Source: Pempheris klunzingeri
Lineage: Eukaryota; Chordata; Actinopteri; Acropomatiformes; Pempheridae
Assembly (NCBI RefSeq): GCF_042242105.1
Contig: NC_092016.1
Span: forward strand, 10,616,501-10,680,500
Direction: 5' to 3'
DNA: 64,000 bases
Position numbers and translations under genes: made by a program. Shown here piece by piece: positions 53,299 through 64,000 of the stretch (within the stretch, counting starts at the first letter, position 1; each line of letters opens with the position of its first letter). Under the pieces are notes generated by a model. That model saw nothing but the letters and a program-made list of their open reading frames with translations. It ran no database searches and was not told where the DNA came from.

Positions 53299-56200
53299 TC
53301 ACTCCTCGGTGAGAATTGCAGCACCCCCGCCCGGCTTGGACACAAACAAACTCTGTTTTTCCATGGCTGCTGTGCGTGGATCGGGGAGGTAGTAGGCCTC
53401 CCGCACTGCTTGTAAGAAAGGCTCCACCTTTTCACCTGGAACCATGGAGACGGCACAGCCGCCCCAACCTGCACCTGTCAGCCGGGAGCCCACAGCCCCC
53501 GACTTCCTGTGACCAAGAGAAACAAGAAAACAAGATGTTAAGGCAGTATTTCGGTAGATGCGCGTTTCAACACCAGCCTTTAAACTTTAGAGTCTAAGGT
53601 TTAGCTTACAGCATACACTGTGTACAATTAGTATGTTGTATGGAATTGGGACACAACACGTGAGCCGGCATGCACAATACCGAGCAGCTAAATGGAATTC
53701 GGCCACCCAAATTCCTTAAATTTTCCTAAAGTTGGTTGTTGTAAAAGATCCTCTATTTTCATTGGTTGAATCTCTAAAACTGCAGTGGCTTTTGTCCCAC
53801 TGTGTCCCGAGTCTGAAGCTGTAATAACCGTGAGTGAGGTGAGACTTTGCTGTACTCACAGACAGATTTCCACCAGCTGATCCAGTTCAGGGCAGCTGCA
53901 CTCATACAGGTCTCTGCAGCTCGCATGGCTCTGGTTCATCAGGTCTCCCAGTAGCTGTACGGATCCGGCAGGTTCGGAGTCGCACACGGCCTTAAACCGC
54001 AGCACCCGTGCAGCTTCGCCGTACACGTGTCTGGCTCGTGGGTGCAGCTTGAACTGTGACACTGAGGGAAAGGAGAAGAGACAAGTCAAGTCATTCATCT
54101 GGTCCTGACAAGCATGTCCACATAAGGATGGATTAAACTAATGGTATTATTGAACAAATGCCTCAATATACAGTCAGTAGAGTGCTATTTTCAGTCATGT
54201 TGCTCTTTAGAGGATGTTCACATATACACGAAGTTCTTGAGAAAGAAAAACATCTGTAATGGCTGGTTACATCTTTCTGATGAATATAGTTGGAAATTTG
54301 CGTTGCTTAAATGAATAATAAATAAGTCCAGTAAAACAAATACCACAATATGACGATAGAATTCCATTTTAGTCTCATAATGCACATGAATACTGTATTA
54401 ATATTAAAAAATATATTACCTAGTTCTATGTAAAAATACAAACTGTAATCTTTTCTATCTTTTTTTCTCTTTCATTCTGAGCGGCAGTCCAAAAACCCAC
54501 AAGATATTAAGTTTACAATGATATGAAAAGAAGAGAATCAAAGTCCTCTCATTGCAAAAGTTGATACTTTGAGATTTGAGCAGTTTGATGAGTGATTTCA
54601 AACAACTACTCAATTATCGAAAGTTTAATTCCTTAACATTTAAATCCACATTTAATTGACTACTCAACTGAATGTTTCCACATAAGACATAACGCCTGAG
54701 ATATACAAATACACAGATGTTGCTACGCGCTGTGGCTCACCGTGCTGAGTGTTAGCGCTCAACAGCTCTGTGGAAAACTGCTCAGGGGTGATGCCCAGCG
54801 CCTCGCAGATCTCCTCTCGGCTGTACGGCTCAGGGTGCAGCACCTCGTCCACCAAAGCCAGCATCTCCTCCAGTGAGGCCTTCAGCTCCGACTGAACCTG
54901 GGCCAGCTTCAACAATCCGCTCGAGTCCAGACCCCGCGCCCTGGCCAGCATCTGAGCTCACACCCGCCAAGATATTTCTTATCAACTTTGATGGAGTATC
55001 ACACAGACTTTAACTCACAGACAAGCTGTTTGATGTTCATGTTCACAATGAAACCCTTCTTTAACTATATCGATCTTTACAACATGTTGAATATGTTTGA
55101 AGACATTTGCTGAAGATTGAGGATTGACAGTAGGCAATACAACAACACTCTCCTGTTTCTAGGTACATCGCTTCACTCCGTGCTAAATCTTCAAAACAAA
55201 TGGTAGATGTAATATTCAAAATACTGCAAAAATGTTTAGGCAGTAATCTACTGGGCACAGATGCAGGCTTTACGTAATCAAGTCTAATAAAGCAACAAAG
55301 GAGGCGAGACATAATCTATGTATTCTGTGATTTGTGATTTTATGGTCATTTTTTGCCTGTTTCATGTGAAGCATGTAATTTCTTTATTGACAAACAAACT
55401 GAGAAAAGTCTAAATACAAAGACTTATAAAAATGTATTGTCGTGTATTGTCACCATACCTTTGTGGCGATTCGACACTCCACCACACGGATGTTGAAGTG
55501 AGAGGAAGCAGCTTTGTTCATCTCCACGCAGCAGTTTGAGATCACAAACACGGCCCCGCCCGGGAGCTTGACATCAGTGGCCCGCAGAGGATGGAACTCT
55601 ATCAGCTTCGCCTGACGGACAATTCAAAACATAAAACTCATAGAACAAGTGGACAACATGAACTACACAGAACATTTTATATGGTAGAGATTTCATACCT
55701 ATCAAGCATACATTTATTCCTACATTAGTCTAGACATTTAGTTGGTGTATTCATAGTTTGGATAAACAGATGATCTTGATCAACTGCTTGTTTGACATGA
55801 TGCACTGAAAGCAAAGCTACATACAGTTCCTCTCTCAGCCAGAAATGAGATGGACTGGTCCATGCCGCCCCCCTCTGTGCCAATGTAGTGCTCACATTTG
55901 GCACATATCTCAGCCAGCGCCACCTGGAGGATCATAATGAGAAAAAAAACATTTGAAAATGACAAACACTCTCTTGTATTGAATACTGGTGTGAAAGTGA
56001 AGCACATTCTGGGTTACACTTGCTTACAGAACATCTTCTCCTTTGTGAACAGTGTTTTGACATGAAGTACTTTAACTGTAAAACATTTTACCTTGGAGAG
56101 GGACTTTTGATTTGCCTCCATTGTTACGAGCCCGGCACAACAGACTAAAGCACTAGAACTGGACAGGCCAGAGCTCGGAGGAATGGTTCCATCTATAACA

Positions 56201-57287
56201 CACGACATCCCGGCTAAAGGAGCAATCCCAAACTTCTCCTGTAACAAATACACAGCAGGAAGGTTAATTCTATATTTCTACTTTACATTATTTGGGGAAA
56301 GTATCACTACATTAAGACAGTGTTGCATATTAACGTCTTGACAACTAAATCTCACCTGGATACCTTTTACTCCACACAGAAAATAATAATACCACTTTGG
56401 GTTCTCTCTGTCAATAGCGATGTCCTCTGAACACGACACAGTGAAATCCCTGCAAAGACACAAACATTCTTAAACCATGCTGTATGTCCAATTTAAGCTA
56501 ATTACACAAGCACAATGTACAAACTTCAGCAACGATCAGGGTGTTTGAGCCTCACATGTACTGAGGATTCGTGTTGGCCAGTGCGATCGTCCCCGAGCTG
56601 TTCACTGAGACGGCTGCAAGGATATTTTGCTCAATAGCCATTGGAAGAACAGAATAGCCGCAGTAATCGATATGCTCTCCTGTTAAATATGAGAAATTTG
56701 AAGGACAGATATGTGACAAGAATTCTTATGTGGGCGAGACTCATTTAAGCACCAGTTCCAATATTTGTGGACTAAAGCTGTGAACAAGCTAAGATTCATA
56801 AATTAGATTATTTTCCTTCAATCAAATTACACTTCTGCCATGTTTTTATTCTCATTTTAGGAGGGTAGTAAATGACTTGACCCACTTTCTAAACAGTGCT
56901 GAAATTAAGGGGGATTCTGCACATCATTTTTAGTTTAAGTTTCAATTAATTCAAACATTTTGACCATTGAGCAAAGAAAACAGATTTGAGGAGCCTGAAA
57001 TTCATTTTCATAAAACAACTTAAGCAAAATGCTATGTCAGGTAAAATGAAATTACCTATTAGATTTACCCTTCCAGGTGCATATGCATAGAAGAGAGGGG
57101 GTTTTCCATACTTTGTTTCAAAAGTACTTTTCAACTTTTGCAGCCTGTAAAGAATTACACAATAAGAAATTAAGTGAGTATCAGACAGAGAGACTACACG
57201 GTTCTTCTCCTACTGACAATCGGAATATTTCACTCACCTTTCATTGGTAGTGATCGCAGTCTTTAACTTGGGTGGGTTTGTGGCCAT
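53299..57287 (-). CDS. galk2: N-acetylgalactosamine kinase (galactokinase 2)
   Basis: Ten coding exons on the minus strand: 57238-57287, 57056-57144, 56556-56679, 56356-56449, 56092-56238, 55825-55923, 55459-55611, 54741-54951, 53860-54061 and 53299-53506. They give 458 residues, the same length as human GALK2. All three GHMP-kinase motifs are present: the galactokinase signature [14 protein letters not shown] (41-54), the ATP-binding [12 protein letters not shown] (139-150) and the C-terminal [12 protein letters not shown] (396-407). The enzyme phosphorylates GalNAc at O1 using ATP in the cytosol and acts weakly on galactose. The start ATG at 57285-57287 gives [17 protein letters not shown]. 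The gene is head to head with cep152 and tail to tail with atp8b4. Part of exon 8 and its downstream intron has a decayed duplicate inside cep152. Confidence 0.97.
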
Positions 57288-58917
57288 ATCTGCTAATAAC
57301 TATGAATGCCACTTCTTGTTGTCAGACAGGAGAGCTCAAAGCTTTTGCATATCCTGTCCGCGATCAGCTGACTGTCACACGAGGATCCCGGATGTCGAAC
57401 CGCGGCACTGAAGTCAGTTTTAATAGATGAGTTCAGCTCTCTTTAGGGGTAGTGAGATCCTGTCTGACAAAGAAAGAGCTGACTCTGAAACAGTTGAGGC
57501 TGCAGCGGCAAAAACACGGAAGTGTCTTCAGGACAGGGGGCGTGGTCTAAGGTACTCGTGGTGATGACGTCGCAATATACCTTTTCAGTCGATGATACAT
57601 GTACAGATTTTTATTCTTTAATTTTCTGTTTTTGATAAACTTAGATTTTTCTTGTCAAAATTGTATTCATGTAAAAATACAATTACGCTACTTATGTATT
57701 GTATTATGTATTTATGTAAACAACATTTTATATTTTTGACCTGTAATAATAAAACATTGTGATTTCACGTGTGTCTGTCTGCAGGTTTTAAATTATAAAT
57801 ACGCCTTGCACAAAGACTGTATAAAAGGCTTCTTATATACTGTTTATAGATTTGCATTTGATAAGCATTTTGCTTTTATATCGCAGATTTTTTGAGTGAT
57901 AACCATTTAACAACATGTTTGCTCTACTTTAATATGCGGGCCTAACATTTTGTACTTTTCTTGATTGATCAATCTTTTACGAATAGTTGTTTGAGAAGTG
58001 AAAATCTGACCCACACCACCACTCGAAATCCCCCCGCTTCGCCAACAAGGAAACACGGCGACTACACTTCCCATAATCCTAAAGAGGCTGTTACCATGGA
58101 GGCGTGATTAGCGTCTCAGTTCCGGGGTTGTCGGCGAGAACAATAATGTTTATGAAGTAACTTCTACCGTGAACATTTTTGTCACAGAGAACGGATAATA
58201 GAGTAGTATTTGAGTCTGTAGGTGTAATAATGCCAGTTATAGTGGTATAAACTCACCCAGAGTTAGTGTGTAACATTATAAATGTTTTTCCAATGAGACC
58301 CGTAGAGGTTTGGCGCTGCTAAAGCGCGCGACTTTTCAAAGAGGGCGAGCTCTTAAAGAGGACGTCCAGGCTGCTAACGGGAATTAGCTTTGTAGCTCTC
58401 AAAGTTTACGCTCAGCTAACTTACTCATAAGCTGACATTACACGTTTCGTCCGCCAACGAATCTACATCTCTGATCAGACGTATTTATCGTGGGCTTTTC
58501 AAACCATGGCCAGATATATGTTTTTAATTTTTTGTCGGTGTCGTTGTTGCTGAGGCTAGCTAACATGGCCATGTTACCCCAAGTTAGCTAGCATCACTGC
58601 TTTGTAATGTAAACAGTAACGTGGCTAGACAGTTAGCTGTTAATAACGGCACCTAGCTAATTAAAGTGATACGTAGATAACCAAAGAAACGTCTGTAGCG
58701 TTTATGCCATCAGGTAAGCTAACGCTGTGTGTTTGTTTTGACTTGTTCGTATCAGAGTGGCAGTGAACTGAGGCTAACGTTAGTTACGTTAAATGTTAAC
58801 CAACCTCCACCAAACGGAACCGTTAACACGTACTTTTCCTGGTCGTTTGTGATTTCCCCTCCTAAGTGGGTGTTTGCACCTCTCCGCAGCGCACCCTACG
58901 CCAACAGGCTCTGCATC
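57288..58917. promoter_or_regulatory. Shared upstream region of galk2 and cep152
   Basis: The two start codons are 1.6 kb apart on opposite strands. Near galk2 there is an ETS-type CGGAAGTG at 57517-57524 and a CRE-like TGACGTCG at 57565-57572. A cep152 non-coding exon appears to end at 58713 (CATCAG/gtaagc) and to splice to the acceptor at 58888-58889 (tccgcag), 28 bases before the start codon. The middle, 57600-57960, is AT-rich; the part right of 58050 is CpG-richer. Confidence 0.5.
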
Positions 58918-61900
58918 ATGTCTATTGATTTTGACAGTGCTGCTCTTCAAACCCAGCATGATGAAGAGGAATACGACCAGGAGGACTATGCAAGAGAGCA
59001 AGAGGTATGACCCTTAAACATTTGTTTCCACAAAAGACATATTTCACTCCTGAGATACAAAACGCAGATGTTGCTTTGTAATGTTCACCGTGCTGAGTAT
59101 GCTGTGGGGAACTGCTCGGAAGTGATGCCCAAATAAACACACCAGCATTATTAAGGTGTTGAGATGACGTTTGTGTTACAGTTACATTTTTCTGTAGTTG
59201 TTGTGTCACTTTCCAGTATGACTCTAACAGTGGTCTAATTGCTTTAGCTCCTTTGATTTATTGTGTATACATATCTTCAAACAACATATCAGATGACAGA
59301 AGATGTTCAGGGTATGTTTCAATTGGCATTACTTATCTCTAGATAAGTCATATCACAAGCACCCTTTGCTCATTGATCATATTGTTATCTCTTTAAAAAT
59401 ATTCACGTGCCTTTTTTCAGGTCTGTTTTGTTTTTCTGAGATAGTGTTGTTGTTTAGGGGAAGTTTTTGCGGTGTGCACCTTTTGAAATTCATAAGCACC
59501 AGCAGCTTCACAGCAACACAGGCATGCTGTGTTACTACTCACGCCTACAATCTGTTGCTCTTTGAATGAGAGCTATTATTGGTTCAAGGAAAAGTCCTCC
59601 TTCCAGGTGTGTCACACTGAAACCAGCTCTACCCTGCAGTTTCCCTACTTTCTCTCTATTTAGGTTACCTTGTTTCTGTGTTTGACCCCACTTATACTGA
59701 AAAGAAGAAACTGTCACTGAATCTTTTTCCAGTGGGCTTCAACGCTCAGAAGAATTGGACTTTGGAAGAAAACTTATCTTAAATGGATCTTTTTCTTTGG
59801 TATAGCCTATGTGTTATAGCAAGTTGGTCAAGTGGAAATGTTTGCCACCAGTAATTGGAATGTTTCTGCTCCAGTTAACATTGCTATATGTTTTGTCTAA
59901 ACAATGGAGTTCTTTGGGAGCAAAACACAGCAATACCACAGGGAGCCTACAACATGCCATGGATGTTTCACACAGAAGGTCTTCTCTGCAGAAAGATTAG
60001 GCTTGGGGTTTGTCATGTGGCTTCACTGCTGAAGCACAAGTGCCTCTTCAATCTTTGTTAAATGTGTAAGTGGGATACTATGGGTCCTTCGGTTGTGGAC
60101 ACAGTGGAGGATTTGAGGAATATTCAACAGTCGTTGTGGGAAGTAAGTCCAGCTGGCTCTGCTTGTTCTATCACACATGGCTGCTTGTACAGCAAGCCTG
60201 TTCAATCTGTTATTGACACAGAGGAGGATTTTGTTTTGTGTCATTAAGAGCTAAGGTGTTTTGACAGAAAAACACATTGTTTGTCAATGCTTGTTTGTCA
60301 GTTAGGTTTTGATTTTCTTGACCAAAAGCATAATTATCGTACTTTATACAGATAATTTTATTTTGAATAGGCCGGCAACTAACTTTTATTACTGATTCAT
60401 CTAAAAACCTATACGTGTCAAATCTTCACATTTAAGAAGCTCAAACCAGAGAATGTTTGGAAAATTTTCTTGATAAATGACGTATTCATATGTGTTATAC
60501 ATTAAAGCATGCTTAAAAAAATGACGCATTGAAGGATTGTGAACACTAAATCTTGTGCAAAAATGTTTTACGTAGAATTTTGATTCAACCAGTTTTCCTG
60601 TTTAAAACTCAAATGGAGCCTCTGACACATTTTTCTCTCAGGCTGTCAGTGATTGCTTCCCTTCTCTGTTTTTTTACAACTTGGTTGCGGAGCAACCTTG
60701 GTGACTCATTTCCACGTGCTATTTTTCCACAGCTGCAGAAGCTGCTCACAGACCTGCCCGATGACATGCTGGAGGACAGCAGAGACTCCTCCTCCCCAGA
60801 GCTGGAGTACTCAACCTGCACCAATAAAAACACTGGCAACAGGTAACACACATGTTGCTGGTGAGAGACATCAGGTTTCTCCAATTCTGAGACTCTTTTG
60901 GGTCGTTCGAAACAATCAGACATACCTGATTGCTTTGTTATATAATTATGTTTTTTTGCCCTCTCCACTCAGCCCACAGTCTCCATGGCCTCAGCAATGG
61001 CCAGTTAACCCGAGGCCAACCTCTCACGAACAGGTGGGTTGTTGGTTTGTTTCACAGTTAGATTTTTATCCTCTGAACTTCTAAAGGAAAAATCAATCAC
61101 TATCACTGTCAATGTCTCTTTGAAGAACTATGAAGTTGACTATGATCAGCACTGTCATGATGAGTACCCTCATGAGGATGGAGTTGTTCAGATCAATGGA
61201 CATCGGACTCGCCCTCAAAGTCAACCTCTGCCTCACACCTGGAACCAGCAGCCACAGGATCATCAGTTCACTCAGGGAGATTATACGTACACCAGCATGG
61301 GCACGGAGAAATCCACAGAGACCAATGATTTCTCCATGGACGAATATGAGTCTAAACAAAACCCTCACGGCACTAATAACGCTGTAGTGTATAATGGAGA
61401 AGGAGGATGCAGAGACAACCAAAACTTTGGGGACCACAACAATCACAGAAACCATTTTCAAGTGAGTGGAGTTTTATGTTTGACCTATTTTGTCGTTGCA
61501 GAGTACAGAAATATCAACACTGATTGATGGTTCATGCAGTGCAGTGGTTGTTGCTCTTGACTATTAATGGATCTTAAAACTTGTTGCACAGATTTCCTGT
61601 CTATTTTTCTATTTAAGTCTCTATATTTTTACATTATATTGTACATTTAATCTTAAATGAACTTCCTTATGTGTGATATTCTTATGAATTTTCATTATTT
61701 TTCCATTTGATAATTTGAAATGATCATCTTATTGTCTTGTAGTCGTCACCATGTTAGAGGAGAGGTTGTTAAAGGGATTGTAGTTCAGTAATGCTTGGTT
61801 CTTGGTTTATTCTTGATCTTGATAATATTTTTATTTCAAACATACCGTGTTTCCTCAGAATTTAACGCCTGGAGCAGGGGACAGAGTTGTGGATCAGTAT

Positions 61901-63891
61901 AAGGCCAGCTATAATCCTCACCATCCTCCCCATCAGCCAAAGATGTTCAGCTCACAGGACACTCACCAAGAAGGTCATCTGGACCATCTGCAAAGACAGT
62001 TCCTTGACTCAAACCAACGTGAGTCTTACAGTCGTGATGTGATGATGATGCTGGATCAATAGCTCCAGAATATACTGATGTGTAAATCACAGTGCTATAA
62101 TAGTTGAAAAATTATTATAGTCACTTTCCTGAACTGGCGGAACAAACTTATCCAAGTGAATAATCTGAATCTGAAGTGCTGTTTTGATGTTTATAACAGC
62201 TGCTGTCAAAGTGCCACTGAGCTACTGTAGCCACTGTAGTTGTTCTGTGGACAGAAGTACAACAATTAGGTTGTTCTAACTGTGTTGGACTGAGAAAAGG
62301 GGAGTTAATAAACAATAATTAGTTGCATAGGTCCAATTTTAACAGATCTGTTTTCTAATATTATATTTCTGTGACACTAAGATGTATTCAGGCAGACTGC
62401 AAGAAAAGTGTAATTTTACTTTCCATTTATAAGTTGCTTTAAGTGCCACTTAATATTTTTGAATTTTATTATCCATCAAGAAGTTAAGACGGGCAGCCCA
62501 TGGTTGGCTGCACCCATTTGCCACTATGAAACTAGACGCCCAAAGTGTTATTCTTTTAACATACACTCTGTCAAATGTCTTTATTGAAGATAAACATGTC
62601 TTAAAGTGGGTAAATGTTGATTCATACATTTTGTACTGTGTTTCAGAAACAGCTGATGGGGAGCAGCTTGCCCAGCTGCAGATTTTAAACAAGGCTCAGC
62701 AGAGGCAAATCGAAGACTTGGAGCGAAAACTGGAAGATTCAAGGCGTAATATGAGATACCTTGAGCATCAGTTTGCAATTGTCAAAGGTATGTTTCACAC
62801 AGTTTTAGCTTTCAAAATGAGGGGTGGGAATTACTGTTACTCCATATTGCAGTGTATAGCCTATGTAAAGAATTGTGACCAGGCTGATTTTGTGGTACTT
62901 TAAGGCTTGACATTACTTAAAAGACTGAAAAAAATGTATTTGCATGTTATGATTTACTGTTCCTTTTTGTTACATGCATGTAAACCACTCTCGCTCGGCT
63001 ACCTTGAAATATTATGTCTTTTAAAGATTAGTTTTTCACAGTGTCTGACCATTGAGTTTGACACTTATACTTCATAAAATATGTTTTATTTTTGCTTGCA
63101 CACTAAAGGAAAAGCATTGATTGCGTATCATTCCATCGCACTGATTAAGTTGAGGGGAAATAAGATAGGATGTGTCCACTTATTGATGCATATGCCCCCT
63201 TGTGGCTCTTAAAGGGACCTACACTAACCACAGAAACAGGAACATAATGTCATTTTTTAAATCATCAATAGATGAAAAGGATGGCCTAGCAGTAAGTCTG
63301 AAGGAGTCAAGTCGATTGGTCGAAGAGGCCAAGGAGAGAGAGCTTCAAATGCAAAACAAATTGAAGGCGATGGGGCAGCAAGTACAGGTCCTAACTGAGA
63401 GAGATCAGGAGGTATGTTCTGTACTGCACGCCACTGTTTTCCTCCTTTTGTCTTAACCGATTCAAACAAAATACAAGAAAATCTGCAGTACATAATTTAT
63501 TTAATGTATTCAAAAGCAGCATCGGCTTTACAGAATTAAAAAAAATCTGATATGAAATGATTTAAATGAACACAGACCCAAGTAATTCTGCTTGCAATGC
63601 TCTCTGTAACATACAGATAGCATTTATATCTTCACTGAAACCTTTGATATAAGATGCATATTTTTTTAGTGTATCGTATTTTATTTACAGAACACCAAGA
63701 AGCAGAGGGTGGCAGAGGCTGCAGTGGACAGCATGAAGCAGCAGATGTTGGAGCTTTGTCGCTCCGACACCCTCTCCAGATCACGGGAGCAGCATGACCG
63801 AGACCTCGCCATCATAAAGGAGCAGCATGAGGCTGCACTGTTGACACTAAAACAGAAGCTAGACTCTACCTCTCAGGCTCTGAACGATCAG
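58918..63891 (+). CDS. cep152: Centrosomal protein of 152 kDa, N-terminal part (gene runs off the window)
   Basis: Eight coding exons seen: 58918-59004, 60733-60842, 60973-61033, 61126-61461, 61859-62018, 62647-62787, 63272-63411 and 63691-63891, giving 412 in-frame codons so far. The N terminus MSIDFDSAALQTQ followed by an acidic stretch and LQKLLTDLPDDMLEDS matches vertebrate CEP152, the region that binds PLK4. The middle (about 87-250) is Gln/His/Asn-rich and poorly conserved. From about residue 250 a long coiled coil begins (EQLAQLQILNKAQQRQIEDL and onward). CEP152 is a pericentriolar scaffold that recruits PLK4 for centriole duplication. The human protein is about 1,700 residues, so roughly three quarters lies beyond the right edge. 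The last donor seen is CAG/gtcaca at 63892. Confidence 0.95.
59021..59131 (+). pseudogene. Decayed partial duplicate of galk2 exon 8/intron 8 inside cep152 intron 1
   Basis: The segment aligns with 54671-54797 on the same strand. Shared exact runs occur in the same order: gtttccaca, agacat, cctgagata, cagatgttgct, tcaccgtgctgagt, ctgtgg, actgctc and gtgatgccca. One internal gap of about 14 bases and several smaller ones separate the copies. The source spans the end of galk2 exon 8, its donor site and about 70 bases of intron, so the match is not a shared transposon. The copy is too short and gapped to code, and lies 17 bases after the cep152 exon 1 donor. Confidence 0.8.
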
Positions 63892-64000
63892 GTCACAGGA
63901 TGCAGCAAAAAAAAATTTGATTAATATTTCAGACTATCCACAACACATGCTTTTGAATTCACACAAATGTCCAGATATTGGTATAGTCTAAGTTACCTGC

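Noticed and set aside
59131-59210. Extension of the galk2-like relic further right
   Set aside because: Beyond gtgatgccca only a shared ccagcat could be found, which is too little to claim.

Overview
The window is a stretch of ray-finned fish nuclear DNA, most likely a percomorph-type teleost. Genes are split into many small exons with GT-AG introns, proteins match vertebrate families at vertebrate lengths, and the introns carry short dispersed repeats of the kind common in spiny-rayed fishes. All seven genes I can name have human counterparts on chromosome 15q, so this is a conserved synteny block. There are no prokaryotic features, no CRISPR and no recognisable virus copies.

Layout, left to right: (1) the 3' terminal exon of an unidentified plus-strand gene, 1-545; (2) scamp5, minus strand, coding 4651-8435, with 5' exon and promoter near 9397-9700; (3) an intergenic region holding a 26-bp CCAAT-box tandem array at 10550-10783; (4) parp16, plus strand, coding 12127-15436; (5) a small secreted IGFBP-domain gene, minus strand, 18116-19842; (6) ctdspl2, minus strand, coding 21777-28098, with promoter near 29.8-30 kb; (7) sqor, minus strand, coding 32226-36187, with relic sqor exon sequence upstream at 38.3-39.1 kb; (8) atp8b4, plus strand, coding 40897-51485 in 27 exons; (9) galk2, minus strand, coding 53299-57287, tail to tail with atp8b4; (10) the 5' part of cep152, plus strand, from 58918 past the right edge, head to head with galk2.

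Functions are unrelated: vesicle trafficking (scamp5), ER mono-ADP-ribosylation (parp16), nuclear phosphatase (ctdspl2), mitochondrial sulfide oxidation (sqor), phospholipid flipping (atp8b4), sugar phosphorylation (galk2) and centriole duplication (cep152). I rebuilt exons by eye from splice signals, reading-frame continuity and remembered human homologues. In each complete gene the exon phases add up to an intact reading frame.

No wholly new molecular system is evident. The most unusual items are: the exact 26-bp periodic array of CCAAT (NF-Y-type) boxes between scamp5 and parp16; a decayed copy of a galk2 intron/exon junction inside the first coding intron of cep152; a decayed copy of a sqor exon upstream of sqor; two apparent GC-AG introns in sqor; and a lineage-specific-looking cysteine repeat attached to an IGFBP N-terminal domain.
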